From Spiroplasma endosymbiont of Nebria brevicollis (GTDB lineage Bacteria; Bacillota_I; Bacilli_A; Mycoplasmatales; VBWQ01): 64,000 bases of DNA. The notes below the pieces were generated by a model. The model was not told where the DNA came from. It did no database searches and saw only the letters and a list, made by a program, of their open reading frames with translations. The stretch is from the NCBI RefSeq assembly GCF_964030895.1, contig NZ_OZ034986.1, positions 558,001-622,000 of the forward strand, in the 5' to 3' direction. This document shows, piece after piece, positions 1 through 9,849 of this stretch (position 1 is the first letter of the stretch; every line of letters begins with the position of its first letter). The translations under genes were made by a program, and so were the position numbers.

Positions 1-821
1 TAGATTACGATGTAAGTAAAGAATTAACGACTATTTTAGAGAATCGTGGCGTAAAAATTATTACCGGTCATAGTGTTAATGAATTAAATGGTAAAACTTT
101 AACTTATTATGCAGCTAGTGATAAAGAGCAGAAAAAACCGATGACAGTTACTAGTGATTACTGTTTATTAAGTACAGGACGCACACCAATTACTGAAGGT
201 TTCACTAACTTAGGAATTCAAATTAAACCTAATCATTCATTTGCTGTTAATGAAAAATTAGAAGCATTAGATGATAATAATAATCCGTTAGATAACATTT
301 ATGTTATTGGTGATGCTAATGGTCAACGAATGTTAGCCCACGTAGCATCGGCACAAGGGTTAATGGCACTTAACAACATCTTTGTTAAAGAAGGTAAAAA
401 AAGTTATGATGGAACGCCATTAGTGCAACAAAAAATTGATTACAATAAAATGCCTAGTTGTATTTATACTTTCCCTGAAGTAGCAAGTGTTGGTTGAACT
501 GAAGAGGAATGTAAAATCGCTAAAATTGATTACTTAGTGAAGAAATTACCATTCAAAAACAATGGTAAAGCATTAGCTGATAGTGAAACTGATGGTTTTG
601 TTAAAATCATTATTGGTAAAAAATATGGGGAAATTCTTGGTGCCCATATTTTATGTTCAACAGCTACTGATATGATTTCTGAAATTGTTAATATTATGGA
701 AACTGAAGGAACGATTGTTGAATTAGCTAACGCTTGTCATCCTCATCCGACATTATCAGAAGTTGTGATGGATGTTGCTCAAGACTTAGAACTAGAATGA
801 TATAAAGTTAATAAAAAATAA
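1..821 (+). CDS. pdhD: Dihydrolipoyl dehydrogenase (E3), 5' truncated by window
   Basis: This is the C-terminal 272 residues of dihydrolipoyl dehydrogenase, the FAD flavoprotein that reoxidises the lipoyl arm of the pyruvate dehydrogenase complex using NAD. Visible motifs are the second nucleotide-binding segment (STGRTPITEG), the FAD-binding end VIGDANGQRMLAHVAS, and the dimer-interface active-site motif HPHPTLSE that supplies the His-Glu pair. The frame is open from base 3. Two UGA codons (495 and 798) read as Trp, and the true stop is TAA at 819-821. The redox-active CxxxxC lies upstream of the window. A damaged partial copy sits at 2386-2732. Function is very likely; the N-terminus is not visible. 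Confidence 0.95.
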
Positions 822-876
822 AATAGTATATAAACTGCTAATAAATAGGTTATTTAACCAACCGTTGATAAAGATA

Positions 877-906
877 TTGACATAATCGTTGTATATGGTA
901 TATAAT
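877..906 (+). promoter_or_regulatory. Strong sigma-70-type promoter
   Basis: TTGACA (877-882) and TATAAT (901-906) are both perfect consensus hexamers separated by 18 bases. No ORF follows before the terminator at 1021-1049, so the promoter appears to drive the non-coding transcript described next. A short RNA starting near 911-913 is predicted. Confidence 0.7.
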
Positions 907-910
907 ATAT

Positions 911-1050
911 ACATCATAATAGTGATGTGTCTAATTCTGTAAAGAGTTAGAAGTCTGTAAAACTAGTTCTTAATTGAAACTAGATGTCTTGGTTTTATAT
1001 TAAAACTAAGAAGTTTAAAAGACTTAGTAATTTTACTAAGTCTTTTTTTC
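911..1050 (+). ncRNA. Candidate small RNA: five hairpins in series ending in a terminator
   Basis: Directly after a consensus promoter lie five adjacent stem-loops: 911-928 (ACATCA/TGATGT), 931-950 (CTAATTCT/AGAGTTAG, one wobble), 963-983 (CTAGTT/AACTAG), 989-1009 (TTGGTTTTA/TAAAACTAA) and 1021-1042 (perfect 10-bp GACTTAGTAA stem) followed by seven T. No ORF with a ribosome binding site is present. The design (promoter, hairpin array, intrinsic terminator, about 140 nt) is that of a stand-alone regulatory RNA. I do not recognise it as tmRNA, SRP RNA, 6S RNA or a riboswitch class. Its function is unknown. Confidence 0.5.
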
Positions 1051-1255
1051 TTTTTACAGTTTAATTGTAATAGAAAGTTTGCTAATTTTAATTAAGAATT
1101 TTTAAATTTAAAATTACCTTTATTTTATATCCTACGATTCACAACAATTTTACTCACTCTTACAATTTCGGTAAGCGGTGTTTAAATTTAAAATATGTTA
1201 TTATTCAAATAAACGCATAAGCGTTTTAAAATATTTAGATTAAAAGGAGTTTTTT

Positions 1256-1897
1256 ATGAAATTTTTACTAATAGCATTAAGTACTTTAACAATTGGAACC
1301 ACTACAGGGAATATATTAGATATAACGTCACAAAAAAATAGTATTGTGTCTAGTTCAATTAGGACTGATAAAACACAACAAGATACTATTTATATTGATA
1401 AAGATGGGAAACAACAAACAACTAATCTAGAAAATTTATGAAACTTAGAAACTACTGAAATTATTCAAATTGGGTTTTATCAAAACGCAAATGGAGAAAT
1501 TCAAGTTGTTCGAATGCCAAAAATGATTAGAAAAGTACCCAATCAATTGCCAGAAGAAATAACATCTTTGAGTCAAATGTTTGAAAATACCTGATGTTTT
1601 AATCAAGATATTTCAGGATGAGATACTTCAAAAGTAACAAATATGAGTTATATGTTTAGTGATGCCTTCAAGTTTAATCAAGATATTTCAAAATGAAATG
1701 TTTCAAATGTAACAAATATGAGTTATATGTTTGATAATGCCTGATATTTTAATCAAGATTTATCAAAATGAAAAGTAGATAAGGTAACAAACTGGGAGTC
1801 ATTTAGTGTGGGTTCAGCGATTCCAGACTATAAACTACCAAAATTTCACAATTCATTATTAATAATACAAATTACTTTTAATTTTGGAGAAAAGTAG
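1256..1897 (+). CDS. BspA-like (DUF285) repeat surface protein
   Basis: A 213-residue protein with an N-terminal hydrophobic export-type segment (residues 1-20, no lipobox Cys). The second half carries about two and a half DUF285 repeats of the form FNQDISGWDTSKVTNMSYMF, followed by a hydrophobic tail. DUF285/BspA-like repeats are common on secreted Mollicutes proteins and are thought to mediate surface contacts; that role is inference here. The start has a good AAAGGAG ribosome site and the gene ends at TAG 1895. All repeat tryptophans are UGA codons. It has its own upstream AT-rich region and a terminator at 1926-1963, so it is probably monocistronic. Confidence 0.8.
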
Positions 1898-1925
1898 GGG
1901 AAAAATAAAAAGAGGTATCAACACG

Positions 1926-1963
1926 ACCTAAAATTTGATTTTATTGAATTTTGGGTTTTTTAT
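1926..1963 (+). terminator. Intrinsic terminator after DUF285 gene
   Basis: Inverted repeat ACCTAAAATT (1926-1935) and AATTTTGGGT (1947-1956), followed by a T-rich run, 30 bases past the stop codon. Confidence 0.75.
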
Positions 1964-2139
1964 TCTTTATATAAGAAAAGGATAGTGGTTAGATAAGTTT
2001 ACTTTCGTTTCTCCAAATCTGTAAGGGCTGATTTGGAGACATTTTCAATCGTAATATCATTCGGCATTGGTTCATCAACACCAGTTATGAATCAAGGAAT
2101 TAACGTTGCTAAATTGAAAGTTTTGGAAAAGTTGAACAC

Positions 2140-2388
2140 ATGCTATTATCTAGAATCCGAAAAGTCGTTGTCAACCAAATGTCATTATCAGTTTATACAG
2201 CACCCCATGTTAGTTTAATTATTAATATTGATGCTGAACATCTAATTCAATTACGCTCTATTTTAAAAGACTCAGATGGAGCAGCAAAATTAACATTTAT
2301 GCCATTCTTTGTGAAGACTGTTGCTAAAACTTTAAAAGAAGAACGGTTTAAATTATTAAACTCAATATTAAATATACAACTTCGTTAA
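2140..2388 (+). pseudogene. Fragment of pyruvate dehydrogenase E2 (acetyltransferase)
   Basis: The reading RIRKVVVNQMSLSVYTAPHV, then DGAAKLTFMPFFVKTVAKTLKE, matches the start of the catalytic domain of dihydrolipoamide acetyltransferase (family pattern R-KxIAxxMxxSxxTAPHVT and LTFxPFxVKA). Only about 75 residues remain; the lipoyl domain and the catalytic HxxxDG are missing. It runs directly into a decayed E3 fragment, so this is a leftover of a pdhC-pdhD duplication that suffered large deletions. Bases 1985-2139 upstream contain no recognisable domain. Confidence 0.75.
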
Positions 2389-2732
2389 AGAAGGTAAAAA
2401 AAAGTTATGATGGAACCCCATTGGTACAACAAAAAATTGATTACTTAGTGAAGAAATTACCATTCAAAAACAATGTTAAAGCATTAGCTGATAGTGAAAC
2501 TGATGGGTTTGTTAAAATCATTATTGGTAAAAAATATGGGGAAATTCTTGGTGCCCATATTTTATGTTCAACAGCTACTGATATGATTTCTGAAATTGTT
2601 AATATTATGGAAACTGAAGGAATGATTGTTGAATTAGCTAACGCTTGTCATCCTCATCCGACATTATCAGAAGTTGTGATGGATGTTGCTCAAGATTTAG
2701 TTCTAGAATGATATAAAGTTAATAAAAAATAA
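2386..2732 (+). pseudogene. Decayed partial copy of pdhD
   Basis: Nearly identical to bases 388-821 of the intact pdhD in this window, continuing through the same HPHPTLSE motif and the same C-terminal EWYKVNKK ending at TAA 2730. Two changes break it. One extra A in the poly-A of GGTAAAAAAAAG near 2398 shifts the frame relative to the start of the fragment. In addition, 90 bp are missing between the two 12-bp AAAATTGATTAC repeats seen in the intact gene at 432-443 and 522-533. There is no start codon or FAD/NAD domain, so it is not functional as E3. Confidence 0.9.
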
Positions 2733-2915
2733 ATAAATAAATGAAAACTAATATAATTAAAGTTGTTATGTTATAAATAAGAGAGGTGTTAAATTAATAA
2801 AATAGAGAGTATAAATAAACACTTTCTATTTTATTATTATATTATTTAGTTTTAAATATGTCATAGGAAGTATTAACAGTTTTTCAACTGAAAAATTAGA
2901 AATTAAACTTTAAGT

Positions 2916-4522
2916 TTATGATCAAACATTATCATTTTCACCTTGTTCAACACTATAAGTATTTCCTGATAGTGGTATAATACAGTTGATACCATTGATA
3001 TTCAGATAAACAATATCATGTGCCTTTTTATCAATACTAATTTGATATTTATTTTTAGTAAAATGTTCATTTAAAATCTTTTGTTCAAATGTTTCTGTAT
3101 TTAAACCTTTTAAGTTAAAATAGTCATTTGTTTTAATAGCATTTTCATTTAATGCTAGTGTTTTTATGTTTGAATCTAAATAATTAATAGTATCATAAAA
3201 AGTTTTATTCTTATAATTATCAAAATCACTGTTATTCATTTTTAAATTTATTGTATCTGGATTGTTTGTTGTTCAAAACTTGTTCATTAATATTCCTTTG
3301 TCTAAAACAATACTAATGAATTTTTGTAATGTATCAGCTAGTTTAGTAGTTCTTGTTTCATTTTCAATGACAGCGAAAGGAAGTGGTTTTGATATTAACC
3401 TTAAATCATCATATTTTCAGTTAGTTAACGTAATATCACCAAATAAGGTAACTTTATCTAAATCGTCATTTGAAATTAAATTTTTATGACTTCAAGCATT
3501 TAACTCATCTGTAAATTTACCAGCTTGGAGATTATATTTAATATTATACAAATTAGTTATGTATTCAGTAGTATTACTTAAAGGTTTATCATTGGCATAA
3601 GAAAAATTTGATCCACCATAATTGGCATAAGTTAAACTTCTTGTTGGTGTTGTTCAAGCATCACCGTTGGAGTTTACAGGAGGTATGGAAACATTAGTTA
3701 TTGTACATGAGGATTAACAATTTTGTTAGTTAGAGTGGTCTTGGCAGTATTGATTAATTTATTATCTTTATCAGGTTTATCTAAATCAAATTTTTGCGCT
3801 CCAATGATTGGATCTAAATAATCTTTTAAACTTTTATCAACATTATTGCTAACAGCTTTAACAACTTTACTTAAATCAGAACCTTGATTGGCAAAGTACA
3901 TGTCGTATGTTTGATTAACAGTGTTGGTATTACTTTTGCCATTTTCACCTAAACATGTGAAATCTAACTTTAAATCAGCAGTAAGATAATATCAATCAGT
4001 AACGTTATATGGATCTTCTTTTGCATCAAAACCTGTTATACAAAAAGTATTATTTTTTCATGTAAATGTTTTACTGGTTAATAATGTATCTAAGTTACTG
4101 GTATTTATTTTTAAAATCTCGTTGGGATTGATGCCGTTGAATAATGGTTTTAATTCTGGGTAGTTTTTTGCTAAGTTGTTGCTAATAGTACCAACTTGTT
4201 GGTTTAAGATTTCCAAGAAACCAGCAAATGTTTCTGGAAAATCAGCTTCAGTAATTTTTACATCTGCTGTTTGAAAAGTGGTTTCTAATTTTTCCATAAT
4301 GGCACCACCATTTGTGACATCACCAACTTTTCGTAGATTTTGTCCATCATTAACCAAATTAGCAAATTCATTCTGAATTTTTTCTTTTGCTGTTTGGGCT
4401 AGGGTTAAATAGTCAGTTTGGTCTGTTTCAGGTGGTGTTTTAGTTCCGCCACAGGCAATCACATTTAGTGAGACTGGTGTTGTTACTGTTAACACTGTTA
4501 GTAAAGATAGTAGTTTTCTCAT
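2916..4522 (-). pseudogene. Spiroplasma-type lipoprotein with one frameshift
   Basis: The start at 4522 gives a typical lipoprotein signal (MRKLLSLLTVLTVTTPVSL, then NVIAC with Cys24 as the lipidated residue), followed by a GGTKTPPETDQTDYLTLAQ linker. The first frame runs to TAA at 3698. The sequence then continues without stops in another frame (CTITNVSIPPVNSNGDAW onward) to TAA 2916, giving a product of about 535 residues if one base near 3700-3715 is corrected. This is either a real frameshift or a base-call error. Function unknown; an exposed membrane-anchored surface protein is inferred. A shorter ghost of the same gene start lies at 58722-58846. Confidence 0.75.
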
Positions 4523-4816
4523 AAATTGTTTTGTTACCCTCTTTCTGTGTATTATATTGAAAGTGCCACTCACTTATTTAGTGAAACATTCTATCCTTTA
4601 TTATATATATAATAAAGTGTGAATTATGCTCTAAAGGGCATATTTTAACACTTATTTAAAACTAAAAATTTTATCTACTCATCTATCTAATAGGAGTAAA
4701 TAAGAACGTGAACTATCCCTTGTAACAAAAATTATAAATGATATTTATTTTCTGTTTTAAGTAATTGTTATTCGTTTCTATAACCTTATGTTATAATCAA
4801 CTTAGAGAGGTGGATT

Positions 4817-5557
4817 ATGGAATGTTATTTTACCAAAGATAAAGCCGACAACACTTTAATATTAGATACTGATGATAGCAATCATGCAATTAAAGTGATG
4901 CGACATAAAATCAATGATGAAATTATCGTCATTTATGAACAACAAAAATATCAAACTAAAATCATTATTACTAAACCTAATGTGCAATGTGAAATTATTA
5001 AACCATTAACTAATAGTAATGCTGAATTATCATGTAAAATTACTTTAGTAATGGCATTATTAAAAGAACAAAAATTTGATTATGTTATTCAAAAAGTCGT
5101 TGAATTAGGCGTTCATCAAATTGTACCAATGCAATTAAAACGATGTGTTAGTGTATTAACAACGCAAAAGGCAGAACAAAAAGTAGCAAGATGACAAAGT
5201 ATTGCTAAAGCTGCTGCTAAGCAAGCTAACCGTAATATTATTCCCATTATTAGTCCTACTGTATTTATGATTAAAGACTTAGCACCATATAAGTCACAAT
5301 TAAACTTAGTAGCTGATGAGAATGGCAATGATACTACTTGAATTGCTTGCTTTAATAAGAAGTTGTTAACAACAACGATTGTTATTGGCCCTGAAGGTGG
5401 TATTACACGTGAAGAAATTACTGATTTTCACAACCTTGGCTTTAGTAGTATTAGTCTAGGAAAACTAATTTTGCGAGCTGAAACTGCACCATTATTTTTA
5501 ATATCAATTATTAATTATGAAACAAATTTAAAACTTAAAGGAGTAAACAATGATTAA
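4817..5557 (+). CDS. rsmE: 16S rRNA (uracil1498-N3)-methyltransferase
   Basis: A 246-residue SPOUT-family methyltransferase. It has an N-terminal PUA-like half with NHAIKVMRHKINDEI, then the conserved ALLKEQKFDYVIQKVVELGV, and the C-terminal knot motifs VIGPEGGITREE and SLGKLILRAETA that bind SAM. It methylates U1498 of 16S rRNA in the assembled 30S subunit. The start has AGAGAGGTGG a few bases upstream, and a TATAAT at 4792 may be its promoter. UGA codons read as Trp twice. Its last 8 bases overlap the start of the next gene, so it is translationally linked with the oxidoreductase-deoC run. Confidence 0.93.
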
Positions 5558-6524
5558 GATGGGTATTATTGGAACAGGTGAAATTGTTCAAAGATTTTTA
5601 AAACAAGCTAAACAAAATAATAAAATTAAAATTAATTGTATGTATTCACGAACTTTAAGCAAGGCCCAAGAATTTGCTAAAACCTATGACATTCCCAATG
5701 CAACAGATAATTTAAAAACAATGGTTAAACATGTTAATGCTGTTTATATTGCTTCACCAAATGGTTTGCATTTTGAGCAAACTAAATTTTTCTTAAGTAA
5801 TAACATTCATGTACTAGTAGAAAAAACAATGACATTTACTGTTACAGAAGCACAAGAGCTAATTGATTTAGCTCGTAAAAATAACTTAATTTTACAAGAA
5901 GCATTTATTACTGTTCATTTACCAATTTTTACTAAACTAAAAAAATTAGTCCATGAAATACAACCAGAAGTAGTTAATCTTAATTTTAATCGTGTTTCAT
6001 CTCGGATGCCAATGGTCGAAAAAGGTATCTATGATTCAGTTTTTGACAAAGATTTAGGTAAAGGTTCAACCTATGATAGCTTAGTTTATCCCTTAGAATT
6101 AGCATTATATTTATTAGGAAAAGTAACTTCTGTTAAAGCAGTAGCAACCAAACTACCTAATGGTGTTAATTTAGCTAACTATGTTATTTTAACCCATGAA
6201 AATAAGACTATTACTACTATTACTTGTAGTAAAGGTGTAACCTCATATGCTCCTAGTGAATTCATTGGTCATGATAGTAGCGTGACTATTGATAAAGTTC
6301 ATCCTTTAAGAGGAATCAAAGTTTATAATAAGCATGGTGTTAAAGAATATAGTGATGACACTAATAGTAGTACCTTGATGATTTATGAATTAAGAGATTT
6401 CATAAAAATGATTATGACCAAAGATTATTTAAGCCGTGACTATTGATTAAATCATAGTCTAATGAATTTACAAGTTATTGCAGCAATTATTAAAAGTGAA
6501 AATGAAAACGGAGTTGAAGTATAA
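5550..6524 (+). CDS. Gfo/Idh/MocA-family NAD(P)-dependent oxidoreductase
   Basis: A 324-residue protein with an N-terminal Rossmann motif GIIGTGEIV (residues 5-13), the family pattern YIASPNGLHFEQ, and VEKTMT in place of the usual EKP loop. The C-terminal half matches the Gfo/Idh/MocA substrate domain (EKGIYDSVFDKDLGKGSTYD). Members oxidise or reduce sugars, cyclitols or related alcohols; the substrate cannot be read from sequence. It overlaps rsmE by 8 bases and shares the A of TAATG with deoC. This points to one transcript and perhaps a role in sugar or nucleoside breakdown (inference). Confidence 0.88.
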
Positions 6525-7204
6525 TGAAAAACATTATTAATTTAAATGAGTATATAGATCATACCCTTTTAAAACCAGATGCTACTTTGACTATGATTAA
6601 AAAATTATGTCAAGAAGCCAAAAAAGCTTATTTTAAAACAGTTTGTATTAATCCATTTTATGTTAAACATGCTGCTAGTTTTTTAGCAGATAGTAATGTT
6701 AAAGTTTGTACAGTTGTCGGATTTCCGCTTGGTGCTAATGCTACTAGTACTAAAGTGCAAGAAACAGTTACTGCTAGTAAAGCAGGTGCTACTGAAATTG
6801 ATGTGGTTATTAATATTGGTGCCTTAAAAGATAATAATCAAGCAGTAGTTTTACAAGATTTACAAGATGTTCGTGCTGTATGTCCTAAAAATATAATTTT
6901 AAAAGTAATTATTGAATGTTCATTATTAAATGAAGAAGAAAAAATTATTGCTTGTCAACTTGTAACCAAAGCCCAAGCTGATTTTATTAAAACTTCTTCT
7001 GGTTTTGCTGGTGGTGGGGCAACAGTGGCTGATATTAAATTAATGAAAGATAATATTGGGCCTAATGTTGCTATTAAAGCCTCAGGTGGAATTAAAACTA
7101 AAGATGATGCTTTAGCGATGATTGCTGCTGGAGCAACAAGAATTGGCACTAGTAATGGTATATTAATTATTAATAATAAGTCTAATGATAGTGAAGGATA
7201 TTAG
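6524..7204 (+). CDS. deoC: Deoxyribose-phosphate aldolase
   Basis: A 226-residue TIM-barrel class I aldolase that cleaves 2-deoxyribose-5-phosphate to glyceraldehyde-3-phosphate and acetaldehyde in deoxynucleoside salvage. Key features are DHTLLKPDAT near the N-terminus, EIDVVINIG (Asp93), the Schiff-base lysine Lys156 in DFIKTSSGF, and the proton-relay lysine Lys185 in IKASGGI. Its length is typical for the family. The ATG overlaps the stop of the upstream oxidoreductase by one base. No UGA Trp codon is needed to read it. No deoxynucleoside kinase or phosphorylase is nearby. Confidence 0.96.
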   Translation: MKNIINLNEYIDHTLLKPDATLTMIKKLCQEAKKAYFKTVCINPFYVKHAASFLADSNVKVCTVVGFPLGANATSTKVQETVTASKAGATEIDVVINIGALKDNNQAVVLQDLQDVRAVCPKNIILKVIIECSLLNEEEKIIACQLVTKAQADFIKTSSGFAGGGATVADIKLMKDNIGPNVAIKASGGIKTKDDALAMIAAGATRIGTSNGILIINNKSNDSEGY

Positions 7205-7252
7205 TTAACGTTTATTAAGAATATTAAAAAGAATTGAATGGAGCAATTTAAA

Positions 7253-8605
7253 ATGATAGAAAATAATGATATTAAATATGATGTTATTATTATTGGCAGT
7301 GGTTTTTCTGGTTTAGCAGCAGCTTTAAAACTAGAACAAGAAAATAAAAATCTTAAAATCTTAATGATTGAAGCTGACAATAGAATTGGTGGCCGTAGTT
7401 TTTCTAAATATTTAGATGATGGTACTTTAATTGAATTAGGAGGTCAATGAGTTGGTCCTAAACACGAACAAATGCTAAAATTAATCAAACAATTTAATTT
7501 AAAAACTTATGTTACTCCGCCATTTAATAAAGGAAAAAATTTATATTTTTACAATAATACCATCCAAGAATTACCAAGTGCAGAGTTTAATGCTCTTGTC
7601 AAAGAAATTGATAAACTAACTAACTCTATTAATTTAGAACAGCCATGAAATCATCAACAAGCAAAACTATGAGATAAGATTACATTTCAAAAGTTTATGA
7701 AAAATTATAAAAGTGATAGTTGAGTAAAAATTTTAATTGAAAAATTAATTGCTCCTGCCTTAGTATCAATTGATTCTAATAAAGTATCTTTACTACAAGC
7801 CTTATTTTATATTGCTAGTAATGGTGGTTTTACTTTTGCTACTAGTGCTAATAAAGGTGCTCAAAATTACCGAGTTTTAGGAGGAACTTGACAAATTGCA
7901 CAAAAGATTGCTGATAGTTTAAAACAAACTAAAATCATTTTAAATGAAGAAGTTACGATGATTGATGATGCTAAAAACCAAGTGATTATTACAATTAATA
8001 CTAATAAAAATTACTATGGAAAACATTGTGTTTTAGCATTATCACCAGTTGTTATTAACAATATTAAGTTTAAACAATCATTACCAAAAGTATGCAAATC
8101 ATTATTAGCTAGTTATAATTCTGGTGGTGCTTTAAAAGTTCACTTTGTTTATTCTTCACCATTTTGGATAAAGGATAATAAATCAGGAACTGTTAATAGT
8201 TGTCAAGGTTATATTAGTGAAGTTGTTGATAATACTACTCCTGGTAGTAAAAAAGGAATTTTAACAGTATTTATTTATGGAGGAAAAAGAACTAAAATTT
8301 TAAATTTTTCTGAAAATGAGCGAAAAGAACTATTAATTAATGAATTAACAAATTTTTTTGGTGATAAAGCAAAAGCCGCAAAAGAATATATTGAATTTAA
8401 TTGAATAGAAGATTCGTGAACAGGTGGCTGTTTTGTTGCTAATTTAAAACTAGGTGCTTGAGTTAAATATGGTGAATATTGAAAACAACCAATAGGGTTA
8501 TTACACTTTGCTGGCACTGAAACAAGTTCATATTTTTATGGTTATCTTGAAGGAGCAATTTTAGCAGGTCAAAGAGTTGCAAATGAAGTTATTAAAAACT
8601 TATAA
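7253..8605 (+). CDS. Flavin amine oxidase / FAD-dependent oxidoreductase
   Basis: A 450-residue monoamine-oxidase-like flavoprotein. It has the dinucleotide-binding motif IIGSGFSGLAAA near residue 15, IEADNRIGGRSFS, ELGGQWVGP (substrate/flavin loop) and the C-terminal FAD motif LHFAGTETSSYFYGYLEGAI. It should oxidise an amine or related substrate and release H2O2; the substrate is unknown. An in-frame ATG lies at 7238, but the GGAG at 7241 fits the ATG at 7253 better. Ten or so UGA codons are read as Trp. It lies 48 bases after deoC and ends before a strong terminator, so it likely closes that operon. Confidence 0.9.
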
Positions 8606-8673
8606 AAATAAATGTCAATGACTTTTTAAAATTAATTTGGAATAAATAAAGTTTTTGTTGTTCTTCACTTGAC

Positions 8674-8716
8674 AAAGGTAGTTAGTAAGGACTTATTCTT
8701 ACTAACTACCTTTTTA
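8674..8716 (+). terminator. Intrinsic terminator after amine oxidase gene
   Basis: A long stem, AAAGGTAGTTAGTAAG with CTTACTAACTACCTTTTT, is formed around a short loop and followed by T residues. The stem also works on the other strand. Confidence 0.85.
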
Positions 8717-9280
8717 TTATGGAAAAGTATGCGCATTTACCTCAAGGTTTTATTTGCATAATAATTACAACTTACAGTTCTTCAGCAACACAAAAATTCC
8801 AAGTTTGATGCTTAGATTTTAATAGTTCTGTTATTTTTTTTGATATAAAAGTTGTTGATGGTGGTGTAATATTCACTAGCAAACTTTCTTTTATTTTTTT
8901 ATACAACTTAATTGTAATAGAAGGTTTATTAATTAAGATTTACTATATTATAAAATTATGGGATAACTAAAAATTAGTTTTCAAGTATAGCTTACGGCCA
9001 ACTTATTTACTCAACAAACTCCAACAGAGAATATTATGTTATTATTAGACTAACAATTTTAGAAACATAGAAAATGAAAAAAGTCAGAAAACATGCCGTT
9101 TATGCACTACAATAATAGGCATATAGAATTAATATAAACTCTTAAAAGTTTAAATAACAAAAATTATTTTATGCATTATAATAACATTAGTGAATTATTC
9201 AAACTAATATGTTGTACATAAAAGTATTGAAAATAATTTCTCACGTCTAATTTAAATTTAACTTAAGGGGGTTAAAATAT
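8717..9280. other. AT-rich gap, no convincing gene
   Basis: About 560 bases without a supported gene. A minus-strand open stretch at roughly 8776-8893 (peptide containing VNITPPSTTFISKKITELL) has no start site I can support and may be a gene fragment. The segment around 8907-8935 (ACTTAATTGTAATAGAAGG) resembles 1056-1085 upstream of the DUF285 gene, so these two leaders may share an origin. Nothing else stands out. Confidence 0.4.
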
Positions 9281-9849
9281 ATGAAAAGTATAAGAATACT
9301 ATTAAAACTATTAGGTGCCGTTACTTTAACAGCAATTCCAGTAGTTACTGTTATAGATTGTGGTAACGAAGAAGATGAAGGCAAGTTATTACTAGATAAA
9401 GTATCAATAAATTTAGGTTTAACAGATGCCTCAGGAAAGGGTTTGAAAGCTATTATGCTTAATTGAGATAATGATAAACCTTATTCCGCAATTAAGAGTA
9501 ATGATATTTTAGTTACTAAATTATTAGAAGGCGATGCTACTACTGGTGAAGCCAAAGCTAAGGATAAAGAAAGTTTTGATTTTTTAAAATCTGTTTTACA
9601 ACAAAAATTAAAATCAGGAACAACATTTGAAGATGGTACTTTTGATGTAGCAGAAGTTGTTAAAATTAAGTATAAATTGTCCAATATAAAAATTTTTGCT
9701 GCTAAATTTGTAGAACCAAATGATGAAGAAAAACTTATTGTAAATGATGGAGCATATAATTTACAATTCTTTAAAGAAGATGATAGTACAAATTTAGGTG
9801 ATAAATATAAAGTAAAAGTAGAAACTAACACTGATGCTTTATTTAATAT

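Noticed and set aside
8776-8893. Minus-strand coding fragment in the gap after the amine oxidase gene
   Set aside because: Open for about 38 codons but without start, ribosome site or recognisable family; listed only as part of the gap.
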